Below, piece by piece: positions 15,313-23,139 of a stretch of DNA of 33,516 bases. A program made the translations under genes and the position numbers. Position 1 is the first letter of the stretch; the number at the start of each line of letters is the position of its first letter. Below the pieces are notes generated by a model that was not told the DNA's origin, ran no database searches, and saw nothing but the letters and a program-made list of their open reading frames with translations. This DNA comes from Flagellimonas oceanensis (GTDB lineage: Bacteria; Bacteroidota; Bacteroidia; Flavobacteriales; Flavobacteriaceae), in contig NZ_RZNA01000053.1 of NCBI RefSeq assembly GCF_003992595.1, positions 1-33,516 on the forward strand. Direction: 5' to 3'.

Positions 15313-15906
15313 ATGGAGCACTTAAAAAAATACCTCAATGAAAATCAAGACCCAAAAATTGTAGAAAGACTTCTGGTCAAAGTGTCGCAACTGTTGACTT
15401 CAGCTGAAGAGGTGCAATATGTTGCCGTCCAAAAAAAACCAGCATTAAATCTTTCGCCCGATTGCATCGCCCTTACCAACAAAAGAGTCATTTTCTGTAG
15501 ACCGAAAACCTTTGGTCTATCAATGCAATTTCAGGATTTCTTGTGGAAAGAGATCGAGGATTGCCATATAAACGAAGGTATCATGGGAAGTACATTAAGT
15601 ATAAAAACTATCAAAAGAAGAGTATTGACCATGGATTATCTCCCAAAATCACAGGCTAGGTTGCTGTATCGATTTGCCCAAGAAAAGGAAGAAGAGATGT
15701 CGGAATATAGACGACAACGGGAATTGGAGAATTCCCGAGCAGCAGCTGGAGGAGGTATTATTGTGAATACCGTTAAGGACTTGGATAAAAACGATAGCCA
15801 AAATCCAGTGGAAAGTATCAAGAAGTTAAAGGAGTTACTTGAAAATGAACTTATCAGTAAAGAAGAGTTTGAACAGAAGAGAAACGAAATATTACAAAAG
15901 CTATGA
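15313..15906 (+). CDS. PH-domain plus SHOCT protein, first gene of the DUF4407 operon
   Basis: This soluble protein has 197 residues. Residues 30-120 resemble a bacterial PH domain (ALTNKRVIFCRPK, FLWKEIEDCHIN, LSIKTIKRRVL), followed by a charged helix (residues 121-145) and, at the end, a SHOCT domain (residues 165-197, IKKLKELLENELISKEEFEQ...). Similar PH-SHOCT proteins sense or localise at the membrane in other bacteria, with no enzyme activity known. It shares an ATGA overlap with the next gene, so the two are translationally coupled. It opens the eight-gene cluster ending at 21666. Confidence 0.8.
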   Translation: MEHLKKYLNENQDPKIVERLLVKVSQLLTSAEEVQYVAVQKKPALNLSPDCIALTNKRVIFCRPKTFGLSMQFQDFLWKEIEDCHINEGIMGSTLSIKTIKRRVLTMDYLPKSQARLLYRFAQEKEEEMSEYRRQRELENSRAAAGGGIIVNTVKDLDKNDSQNPVESIKKLKELLENELISKEEFEQKRNEILQKL

Positions 15907-16109
15907 AACGATATTATGTAAACAAAAGGGCTCAGGCAAACGGTGATCATGAGGTTCATAAGGAAGGCTGTACCTGGTTGCCATCCGTGGAAAACAGGAT
16001 TTATTTGGGAAGTTTTACCAACTGCAAGGACGCCGTGAAGGAAGCCAAAAAGCATTATCGGCAGGTAAACGGATGCTATTATTGTTCCAATGAGTGCCAT
16101 ACCTCCTAA
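15903..16109 (+). CDS. Small Cys/His-rich protein
   Basis: This 68-residue protein overlaps the upstream PH gene by 4 bp (ATGA). It starts MKRYYVNKRAQANGDHEVH and has E-G-C-T-W-L-P, then YLGSFTNCKDAVKEAKKHY, then NGCYYCSNECHTS. Four or five cysteines and several histidines suggest a zinc-binding fold, with the CxxC near the C-terminus. Proteins with this YYVN...HEVH..GC..LP pattern are scattered among bacteria, but no function is known to me. Coupled translation with the PH gene suggests related roles. Confidence 0.75.
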   Translation: MKRYYVNKRAQANGDHEVHKEGCTWLPSVENRIYLGSFTNCKDAVKEAKKHYRQVNGCYYCSNECHTS

Positions 16110-16136
16110 TTATTGATCGATATAAATCAACATAGA

Positions 16137-16868
16137 ATGAAAAAATCAACCTTACTATTTCTTGCCCTAGCCATTTTTATTCCAAACCAACAAAGAGCCC
16201 AAGACAATGGCGCTGCTGCCGCAGTTGCTACTGTAGGGGCTCTGGCGGCTATTGGAGCGGGAATCGCCGCTGTTGAGGAAATGAAGGAAAGAGCCGAGTT
16301 GACTGCCACCCAATGGGTGTTGTCCAATAATCCTGAAATGACAAGTTTTTCTTTGAAAACGCTTGATTTCGATGGAAAAAAACTGAAGGATATGTCAACA
16401 ACCTCGGTGATCACTTTTAAAATCCAGGAGTTTGTGCCAAAGGATGATCCCATTTTGGACGGAAAGAAGTTTGTTCTACTGGGATTTACCAGTCATGGCT
16501 AGATCAATGAATATGGTATAGACTTCAACAAGGTAAAATGGTTTTTGATAGACAAGGAAGAATGGACCAAAATGATGGCGACTTATGTGCGGGTTGCATC
16601 TGGCGAATGGGTAAACAAAAGCGTAGAAGAAAATTTGGCACAAGGCAAAATTGTGAACAAGGGTGTAAGGGTCAATGGGAAAATGGCCATTCCTTTTTAT
16701 AAACTTTCAGGGGATATGTATGTTGTGACGGACTATTCCGATGAGATGAAATTCATATACAATGAAAGGTCATTGGGAATCTTTCTAAAAGGAACACAGG
16801 ACTTGGTTCAAATTGGAAGAGGCAGCTTGATTGATATCCACGAGTTCTTTTTTGAAGAGGAGAATTGA
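16137..16868 (+). pseudogene. Secreted protein gene interrupted by an in-frame TAG
   Basis: The ATG at 16137 gives a signal peptide (MKKSTLLFLALAIFIPNQQRAQ), an Ala/Gly-rich hydrophobic stretch (residues 25-48, AAAVATVGALAAIGAGIAAV) and then a soluble domain. At codon 122 (16500-16502) there is a TAG. The frame continues without a shift (INEYGIDFNKVKWFLIDKEE) to a TAA at 16866-16868, so a single substitution would restore a 243-residue protein. Either the gene has lost its second half, or the stop is a sequencing error or is read through. Its place in the operon is conserved spacing-wise. No domain is recognised. Confidence 0.7.
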
Positions 16869-16929
16869 CCTTTTCATGCACAATGGGAAGGCAAACGAGT
16901 ATGAGCCTGATTGATTTAAAATATGAAAG

Positions 16930-17739
16930 ATGATACGAGTTTTCTTTTTATTCGTCATTTTCCATGGCTTTCAATTCTTGAATGCCCAAAGTTGCTATGG
17001 AAACCATCCCATCTATTACACCAAGATGAAGGTTTATATATATCAAAATATGAGCTCTGAATCGGCTATTAAGGGTGAAATACCATCGGGCGAAAGTGTA
17101 AAGGTAATCGATTCTTTCTTTGGTGATTATGGATATTGGAAAATTTGCTTTGGGGGAATCAGTGGATGGGTAAAGAAGAGTTTATTGTCTTATCGAAAAA
17201 CAACGACACCAACAACTGATAGATCAAATTCCGATGTTGAACCAGAGGTGGGCTTTGAACCCTTCCTTGGGCAGACAACCAATACGGTCAATTTTAGAAA
17301 AGGGCCTTCTTCAGATCATGGAAAAATAAGTGTTCTTTCTGCAGGAGCCAATGTTTATGTCTATTCCAAGAACACTATAAACAGTTATTATAAGGCTATT
17401 GATGTAGGAACCAATCAGATTGGTTGGGTACATAAAAATTATGTGGTATATGTCCAACCAATTGAGATTAATGAAAATGGTGCTTTTCAAAGTACGGGAT
17501 ATATATCCAGTTATGATTCAGAAATCACAGTCAACAACAAATCATCCTATACCATTAAACTTGTGGTCGAGGAAGAAACTTTTGAGTTAAACCCCCATTC
17601 CATTAAGAATATTAAAGTGAAACCAGGCAGGAAGTACTATATTGCTAGTGCTCCAGGTGTAATCCCAGCTTCTGGTTATCAGTCTTTTGAGTCCAATAAT
17701 GGTTATGAATGGGAGTTTTGGGTTCAAACGACCAGATAA
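16930..17739 (+). CDS. Secreted protein with two bacterial SH3-like domains
   Basis: This 269-residue protein has a signal peptide (first 20 residues, ending FLNAQ). SH3_3-like domains lie at about 28-85 (YYTKMKVYIYQ...GGISGWVKKSLL) and about 115-178 (TVNFRKGPSSDHGKISVL... IGWVHKNYVV); the R-K-G-P-S-S motif and the GWV ends are typical of SH3_3 domains, which bind peptidoglycan or protein peptides. The last 90 residues form a beta-rich region with no known family (SSYTIKLVVEEETFELNPHS). It follows the interrupted gene by 61 bp and belongs to the same operon, probably acting in the periplasm. Confidence 0.8.
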   Translation: MIRVFFLFVIFHGFQFLNAQSCYGNHPIYYTKMKVYIYQNMSSESAIKGEIPSGESVKVIDSFFGDYGYWKICFGGISGWVKKSLLSYRKTTTPTTDRSNSDVEPEVGFEPFLGQTTNTVNFRKGPSSDHGKISVLSAGANVYVYSKNTINSYYKAIDVGTNQIGWVHKNYVVYVQPIEINENGAFQSTGYISSYDSEITVNNKSSYTIKLVVEEETFELNPHSIKNIKVKPGRKYYIASAPGVIPASGYQSFESNNGYEWEFWVQTTR

Positions 17740-17765
17740 TGTAGTAAATGAGGCAATAATTAATT

Positions 17766-18383
17766 ATGATGATCCATATTGATAATTGGGAATCGGTTTC
17801 AAGGAAGTTAATATTGTCGCTCCATATTCTTTTTCATACACCCAAAATTCTATATCGCTACATTTTATTTTTTCTCAAAAAAAGAGAGCTAAAACTCCAC
17901 TCCTTTACCTGTACTGCCAATTACTGTATTGATGGGACTCTAAATCAACTCCAGTGGGATGTGGAGAATGCACTCTTTCTTATACTGGACAATTCCTCAA
18001 GGATTTATTTTAGGTCCGGGGATAATATTTTCAAAGTTTCCAAAGAGAAGTCTTGGTTTGAATTGAAATGTTATGGTCTTGACAAAACGATCAATGCTCA
18101 TGTCCATCTCAAGATAGTAACACTCAAAGCAAGTGATTTTGGTGGAGTCTCTCCAAAGAACCAAGAGGTAGAATTGAGAAATAGTTCCTTTCCAATAGTG
18201 GTAAAGAAAGTGAAGCTAGGTACAAATGCATTGCAACCAAAACCAATTTGCCTACAACCAAGGATTCCACATCTCAAGACATCAACGATATTCGATGGGG
18301 TAATTTTGGACCGACTTTCCAAAATTCAAAGGACCAAAACCTTACAGGAACTGGGTGAGGTGACAAGTGAAACAACCAACTAA
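17766..18383 (+). CDS. Membrane-anchored protein of the DUF4407 operon, function unknown
   Basis: The 205-residue frame has a hydrophobic segment at about 14-38 (LILSLHILFHTPKILYRYILFFL), compatible with one membrane helix, then a beta-rich domain and a basic C-terminus (LDRLSKIQRTKTLQELGEV). No family is recognised. It lies 26 bp after the SH3 gene and ends 10 bp before the first DUF4407 start, so it is tightly embedded in the operon. The ATG at 17766 is followed immediately by a second ATG; either could be used. Confidence 0.6.
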   Translation: MMIHIDNWESVSRKLILSLHILFHTPKILYRYILFFLKKRELKLHSFTCTANYCIDGTLNQLQWDVENALFLILDNSSRIYFRSGDNIFKVSKEKSWFELKCYGLDKTINAHVHLKIVTLKASDFGGVSPKNQEVELRNSSFPIVVKKVKLGTNALQPKPICLQPRIPHLKTSTIFDGVILDRLSKIQRTKTLQELGEVTSETTN

Positions 18384-18393
18384 TCCAAAAACT

Positions 18394-19602
18394 ATGAAAC
18401 GAGAGTATTATGAAAGTCCCAAACCAGGAAAGATTATGCAATGGCTCTGGAAAGCTGCAGGATCGGATGGTTACATCCTTAAAAAATGTACTTATTCCGA
18501 TCAAGTAAAATATGCCTGTTTAGGAGGCATAGTAGTGGCTACTGGATTTATGGCAGCATTGGCTGGCGGATATGCCATCTATACCATTTTTGAGCCCAAA
18601 GGCTCGGCTTTGGATGGTGGGGTGCACACTTCTACAGCGGTTATGTCATGTTTTTTTGGAGTAATCTGGGGACTTATCATTTTTAACATTGATAGGTTTA
18701 TTGTTGCGGCCACTGGCAAGGGAGACGGAACGGAAGCCATTACTTGGCAGGAATTCACCAACTCCTTGCCCCGTATAGTTATGGGACTGGTCATTGCCAT
18801 TACCATTTCCAAACCCATGGAAATCCGGATGTTCAAATCCGAAATCGATGCAGAACTGCATCAAGAGCAATTGGAAAAACGTAAGGCATATGAAATTGCG
18901 ACCAAGGCGAATTATGAAACTAGGTTTAATGCTATTGATGCCGAGATGGAGAAAATCGAAAAGGAAAGAAATAAACTTTTGGAGAGATTGACTGAGGTAG
19001 AGAGTCAATATACAGAAGAGGTTCGAATTGTAAGACCTGGGCCAAAGGCAGCTGCCTTGAAGGAATTGATGGATTCATTGGGAGAAAAACTAAAAACATT
19101 TGACAAGGATAAGAAAGCAGGGTTGGATAGGTTGATATCTGAAAGACTAAAATTGACCCAAGAACTTGATAGAGAACTTGCAAAAAACCAAGAGGTAGCC
19201 AGTGGTCTGGATGGTCTGTTGGAACGGATAAAATTGGCGCATGAGATAGCAGGATTCTGGATTACCTTTTTTATCACCTTACTTTTTGTAGTGATAGAAT
19301 TGACCCCTATCTTCTTCAAGATGATGCTGATCAAAAGCCCATACGATTTTATTAGTGAAAATGTAAAAGAACTCATCAGGGCGGAAGATGGAATACAGAT
19401 CAAATATGAATATTATAAGGACAAGAAGGGACAAGAGCGAAACTTGGTGATTCACCATCAGGTCCAACGTAAAATAGATGAAAAAGTGGCACTAATGGCC
19501 GCACAGTCAGAATTGAGCGATTATATCATCGAAAAATGGAAGGAAAGAGAGAAAAAGAACATAGATGAAAATGTGGATGCATATATCTCGGAGTCAAAAT
19601 GA
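18394..19602 (+). CDS. DUF4407 integral membrane protein, paralogue 1
   Basis: The protein has 402 residues from the ATG at 18394, chosen over a GTG at 18367 because MKREYYESP... is the usual beginning. It has three N-terminal membrane helices (about 30-57, 70-95 and 118-135), a long coiled coil (about 135-285, rich in Glu/Lys/Arg), and a fourth helix (about 296-318, FFITLLFVVIELTPIFFKMM) followed by a cytosolic tail. This is the DUF4407 layout; the motifs NIDRFIVAA, TISKPMEIRMF and ELTPIFFKMM are the family marks. The function of DUF4407 is unknown. It is translationally coupled (ATGA) to the second copy. Confidence 0.88.
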   Translation: MKREYYESPKPGKIMQWLWKAAGSDGYILKKCTYSDQVKYACLGGIVVATGFMAALAGGYAIYTIFEPKGSALDGGVHTSTAVMSCFFGVIWGLIIFNIDRFIVAATGKGDGTEAITWQEFTNSLPRIVMGLVIAITISKPMEIRMFKSEIDAELHQEQLEKRKAYEIATKANYETRFNAIDAEMEKIEKERNKLLERLTEVESQYTEEVRIVRPGPKAAALKELMDSLGEKLKTFDKDKKAGLDRLISERLKLTQELDRELAKNQEVASGLDGLLERIKLAHEIAGFWITFFITLLFVVIELTPIFFKMMLIKSPYDFISENVKELIRAEDGIQIKYEYYKDKKGQERNLVIHHQVQRKIDEKVALMAAQSELSDYIIEKWKEREKKNIDENVDAYISESK

Positions 19603-20570
19603 TACCATACGGTGCTTATCGGTTTTTATGGAAAGTCATTGGTGAAGATGCACAGATTCTAAGAAATTGTGAAAGGAAAACACAAGCAGTCTTTGCACTC
19701 AGCGGCTTTTTGTTTTCACTTTTTTTTATAATAGGGATTCTATCCTACCGCTTTATTTTTAATGGGATTTTTAAGATTCCGGCCATCTCTTGGCCTTTGG
19801 CATTGATATGGGCCCTTATCATTTTCAATATTTATAGATTGAACCTTTCCACCCTTTCTGCCAATAAACCTTCATATAGTTTTGGATATATAGTTTCATT
19901 GGCGACGAGGATTGTTTTTATGGTGTTGATGGGTATTACCCTGATCAAACCATTTGAAGCCTTTATCTTCAATAAGTCGGTGTCAAATGGACTTACGGAA
20001 GTTGCAATGGAAAAGATTGAAATAGATAGGGGAAAGTACAAAACGTATTTTGACATTGAGATAAGGAATGTAGAAAATGAATTGACCAGGTTAGAGCAAC
20101 AATTGGATTATGGCCGAATTTTAACTGACGGGGAGAGCTTCAATTTTTTAAATGAGAAAAAACTAAAGTTGTTGAATGAAAGGGACAAAACACTTGCGGA
20201 GGCCGAAGAACTTTTTACCCCTACTAACTTATTTTTCATTGGTCTTTTAATGTTTAATAAAGAGAATCCTTGGATTTGGTTATTGACCTTGGGTTTTCTT
20301 GTAGCTTTTCTCTTGCCGTTATTTTTAAAGTTTTCTATTTCGCCACGCGGAAAATATGTTAAGGATAGCATCGATTTGCAAAATCGAATAATTCTTGAAG
20401 AGTATGAAAAGTTTAAAGATTTGTATCCTGTAGCATTCGTTGGTTTAGACGGATCCCAAGTTAATTGGGAGGAAAATTACGAGGATTCTCCTTTTAATAC
20501 ACAAAGAAGGCAAGACAAAACACAGTTGGGGAATGAAGTGGAGTTCTTAAACCAAATCCATGGGCACTAA
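19599..20570 (+). CDS. DUF4407-like membrane protein, paralogue 2
   Basis: This 323-residue protein starts in a 4-bp ATGA overlap with the first paralogue and has the same plan: helices at about 29-53, 60-80 and 94-112, with FNIYRLNLS and GITLIKPFEAFIF aligning to the NIDR and TISKPME motifs of copy 1. A shorter coiled coil (about 130-200), a fourth helix (about 228-250) and a C-terminal tail of about 70 residues follow. It is diverged and shorter, so the pair may form a hetero-oligomer. Its last 11 bp overlap the next gene. DUF4407 similarity is clear in layout and weaker in sequence. Confidence 0.8.
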   Translation: MIPYGAYRFLWKVIGEDAQILRNCERKTQAVFALSGFLFSLFFIIGILSYRFIFNGIFKIPAISWPLALIWALIIFNIYRLNLSTLSANKPSYSFGYIVSLATRIVFMVLMGITLIKPFEAFIFNKSVSNGLTEVAMEKIEIDRGKYKTYFDIEIRNVENELTRLEQQLDYGRILTDGESFNFLNEKKLKLLNERDKTLAEAEELFTPTNLFFIGLLMFNKENPWIWLLTLGFLVAFLLPLFLKFSISPRGKYVKDSIDLQNRIILEEYEKFKDLYPVAFVGLDGSQVNWEENYEDSPFNTQRRQDKTQLGNEVEFLNQIHGH

Positions 20571-21666
20571 GGTTGTAAAGATTGAAAAGGAGGTTCACAG
20601 AAAAACCTATATCCAAGGAAATTTTATAGGCAAATATTATGGACAATTGAACAAGGAACAAGACCCATTTTCAATTTCCAAAATTTATGACATTTCAATT
20701 TATGAGGGAAAAATTTTCAGTGTCGTCAATGAGGTGGAAAATTTTGAAGCCATCAATGAATCAATTTATCATAGCATCCAATCTGATATACAGATAGAGC
20801 AAAGGAGCTTTGAAGAGGTTGCCTGCTTTCCCAGCAAAGTCCGATTGGGAGTAGATGGTTATAAATTAAGTATCAATTCACCAAAATTAGAAAATATACG
20901 AATCCAAGATGTGGTAAAAGAGGGGAGTCAAACCTTTGGGACCATATACTGCAAGGTAAGTGGTTATCTTTTGGATTCGATATTAGAAGAAGAGGAAATT
21001 GAGATTGAAACCTGTGATGGTTGCAATAGGGCGATTGAAGAGTGCGATTGCCCAAAACCAGTATTGACAGATATAGATTTACCTCCAATCAGGCCCCCTT
21101 TTCCAGGACCTTTCAATAGAAATAGTGATTCATCATTTGGCTGCTTGGAATTTTTTGGAATCCTGGCGGCTCTCATCATTTTAATATCCATTGGGCTTCC
21201 AGGCTTCTTTTTTCTATTGCTAATAGGTCTTTTATATTTCATTGGGAGATCGAATCTTCTTTCCAAGGTATTTTCATGGCTTGCATATATTGCATTGGCG
21301 ATTTTTTTTATCGCTGTTATTTTTGCTGTTATCAATGACTGCAACGGTTCTACTGGGAACAAAGCTTTTATTGAACCAGAGCCAAGACCCTCTCCAACTA
21401 TAGGTCATCCTAGACAAGAAACAGTTCAGCCTCTGGACAATGGAACTCTTGAAAAAACAGATGCTAAAAAATCCGACCCAATACCTGTGGACCCAACACC
21501 TGCATTGGCAGATCAATCTGTATATGTCTGCAATGGAAATTATTCAGAGCGCTATCATTTGACCCCCTACTGTAGAGGTCTATCAAATTGTAGGGCAACG
21601 ATTTCCAGCATCTCGAAAGACGAAGCCAGAAATATAGGAAGAACCTTATGTGGCTGGGAGGATTGA
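20560..21666 (+). CDS. Cys-rich membrane protein closing the DUF4407 operon
   Basis: This 368-residue protein overlaps the second DUF4407 gene by 11 bp. Residues 1-150 form a soluble beta-rich domain. A four-cysteine zinc-ribbon-like motif follows (C152, C155, C162, C164 in CDGCNRAIEECDC), then a Pro-rich linker, two hydrophobic stretches (about 198-228 and 238-258), a Pro-rich spacer, and a C-terminal domain of about 50 residues starting YVCNGNYSERYHLTPYCRGLSNC and ending GRTLCGWED. That type of Cys/His module recurs at the ends of many Bacteroidota proteins. It probably sits in the membrane with metal-bound soluble domains on one or both sides. Function unknown. Confidence 0.75.
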   Translation: MGTKVVKIEKEVHRKTYIQGNFIGKYYGQLNKEQDPFSISKIYDISIYEGKIFSVVNEVENFEAINESIYHSIQSDIQIEQRSFEEVACFPSKVRLGVDGYKLSINSPKLENIRIQDVVKEGSQTFGTIYCKVSGYLLDSILEEEEIEIETCDGCNRAIEECDCPKPVLTDIDLPPIRPPFPGPFNRNSDSSFGCLEFFGILAALIILISIGLPGFFFLLLIGLLYFIGRSNLLSKVFSWLAYIALAIFFIAVIFAVINDCNGSTGNKAFIEPEPRPSPTIGHPRQETVQPLDNGTLEKTDAKKSDPIPVDPTPALADQSVYVCNGNYSERYHLTPYCRGLSNCRATISSISKDEARNIGRTLCGWED

Positions 21667-21762
21667 GCTTTAATTAAAAGTAAAGGACCGTTTAAACGAC
21701 TATAGTATTACTATCAGATTTGGTCAGGGGTCAAATTATAAAAGTAATGACTATAAATTTCA

Positions 21763-22026
21763 TTATTCATTACCCTTTTTTAGTTGCCTTTTAAATTCCG
21801 AGTAAGTAGGAGCCTTACTTTCTGACCAATCGCTCTTATGTAAAAGGTTTCTTATATCCTCTCTTAATAGTTCTGCAATTTTATTAAGCTCATGTACGGA
21901 GGGTTGTCTTTTGTTGTTTCGCCATTTAGACACTGTACCTTCTGATTTTTTTACATACTTGGCAACGACCCTGTTCGTAATTTTTCTTTGTGTAAATACT
22001 TCGTCTAATCTATTAGTGTTGCTCAT
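21763..22026 (-). CDS. XRE-family HTH transcriptional regulator
   Basis: This 87-residue protein has a Cro/CI-type HTH over residues 5-62: RLDEVFTQRKITNRVVAKYV (helices 1-2), KKSEGTVSKWRNNKRQPSVH (recognition helix and turn) and ELNKIAELLREDIRNLL (helices 4-5), with a short polar tail. It is convergent to the operon ending at 21666. Upstream, a 23-bp palindrome lies 22 bp from its ATG, on top of a divergent promoter, which suggests that it represses its own gene and the neighbouring transcript. Confidence 0.9.
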   Translation of the reverse strand: MSNTNRLDEVFTQRKITNRVVAKYVKKSEGTVSKWRNNKRQPSVHELNKIAELLREDIRNLLHKSDWSESKAPTYSEFKRQLKKGNE

Positions 22027-22048
22027 TTAAATGTTTTTTTATTTAAAA

Positions 22049-22082
22049 AGTTTGGCGTTTAACGTCAAACTATGTATGTTTG
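22049..22082 (+). promoter_or_regulatory. Bacteroidota promoter overlapped by a palindromic operator
   Basis: On the + strand TTTG (22051-22054) and TATGTTTG (22075-22082) are separated by exactly 20 nt, a full match to the -33/-7 consensus; transcription would start near 22089. A 23-bp imperfect palindrome covers 22049-22071: AGTTTG/CAAACT outer arms (22049-22054, 22066-22071) and CGTT/AACG inner arms. It overlaps the -33 element, so a bound XRE dimer would block the promoter. Confidence 0.65.
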
Positions 22083-22088
22083 TATTGT

Positions 22089-22285
22089 TAATTACACGCG
22101 ACAATAAAATGATGCATTAAACAATGCATCACTAACGATGTCACTCATACAAGAAAACCGTCAATTTTCCCTATGAGATGGCTGTGAGCTCGCTATCTAT
22201 TGGAATTTGTATCTTCGAGATATAAACCAATAGGGCGGGTCTCATATCAGTCTTTGGGGAACCACGGCTTCGGTCGTGGCGGTTC
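22089..22285 (+). ncRNA. Highly structured transcript downstream of the XRE operator
   Basis: From the predicted start on, no good coding frame is seen but stems are dense. GATGCATT/AATGCATC (22111-22118, 22123-22130) has an AAAC loop. An outer stem TATGAGA/TCTCATA (22172-22178, 22240-22246) holds a long hairpin with CTATTGG/CCAATAG (22197-22203, 22227-22233), an AA bulge and a 9-bp inner stem closed by TCG. GAACCACGGC/GTCGT..GGTTC (22259-22285) has a TTCG tetraloop. It may be a small RNA or a leader; DNA-level cruciforms are the alternative. No known family is recognised. Confidence 0.5.
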
Positions 22286-23139
22286 TTGACGGTACCACTT
22301 GCAAAGCATTGAGACTCGCTTTATTGGTTTTCCCCATTAAGGTATTTCTCTGGCTTCCCGAGTACACATCGTTTACATAATCATTATGGAAACGAAGTTT
22401 GTAAAACCACCATTAACCACAGCCCGAAGTTCACTTGCGGCGGTTATATTGCCTATGCCAGTATCCGACGTGTACAATCCTTTCTACACATGCCAAAAAA
22501 CATCAAACGCGCCTCGAATTGGAGGTGAAAACTTCCGGCAGCGGAAGCAAGGGCATTGTGCCTTACTGGCCAAGGGGACAAGCCTCTTGAATACTGTGCG
22601 GCAATACCAACCCCATGCCCACAGAAATTATGGGTTTGCCGGGTTAAAGGCGGTTTTATTTATTCAGCGTCAATTACAATGACCATAAAAGTAGCTTCTT
22701 TTCCTTTAACAGTAAATGGACATTGCGGGTTGTTTTTGAAAGCTGATTTTCTTTGACCATTTACGACCAACTAAAACACTAAAATAATGCTTTACTATTT
22801 AAGGAATGTTCCAATAACTACATTTCATCTATTATTTAGGAAGAAGCCTAGAAACCCAATCTAACCCTAAGACTAAAGCTATGGGATATACGCGACATTT
22901 TTCCGGTTCACAAAATCATCTTTTGTCCCTTGGCTGATACATACACTTTTGGGGTATCCGGCCCTAGCACATTTTCATAGTCTTTTTTAGTTAAGAAATC
23001 CTATTTCCAGGCACCATTACTGCATGGACAGGATGGCCTTTGTCCGAAGCTTGATGTCCTTTTGGAAGTTACGGCCTTTCCGTGACTTATGGGGCAGTGG
23101 GAATAACAACCAACATTTTAATCAAACGAACTCAACATT
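22286..23139 (+). other. Long spacer with no secure gene before susC
   Basis: The clearest open frame is 22386-22682 (98 codons, METKFVKPPLTTARSSLAAV...), and a second one in another frame runs from 22556 to 22756 (66 codons). Neither shows a family or a signal peptide, and their overlapping coverage suggests decayed or chance frames. There is a hairpin CTTCCG-gcag-CGGAAG at 22532-22547. The last 380 bp (22757-23139) have no ORF and no clear promoter box, although susC must start from within this stretch. Confidence 0.4.

Noticed and set aside
22089..22285. A known riboswitch or group II intron fragment
   Set aside because: No motif of a known class (for example domain V or typical aptamer cores) was recognised; it is left as an unassigned structured region.
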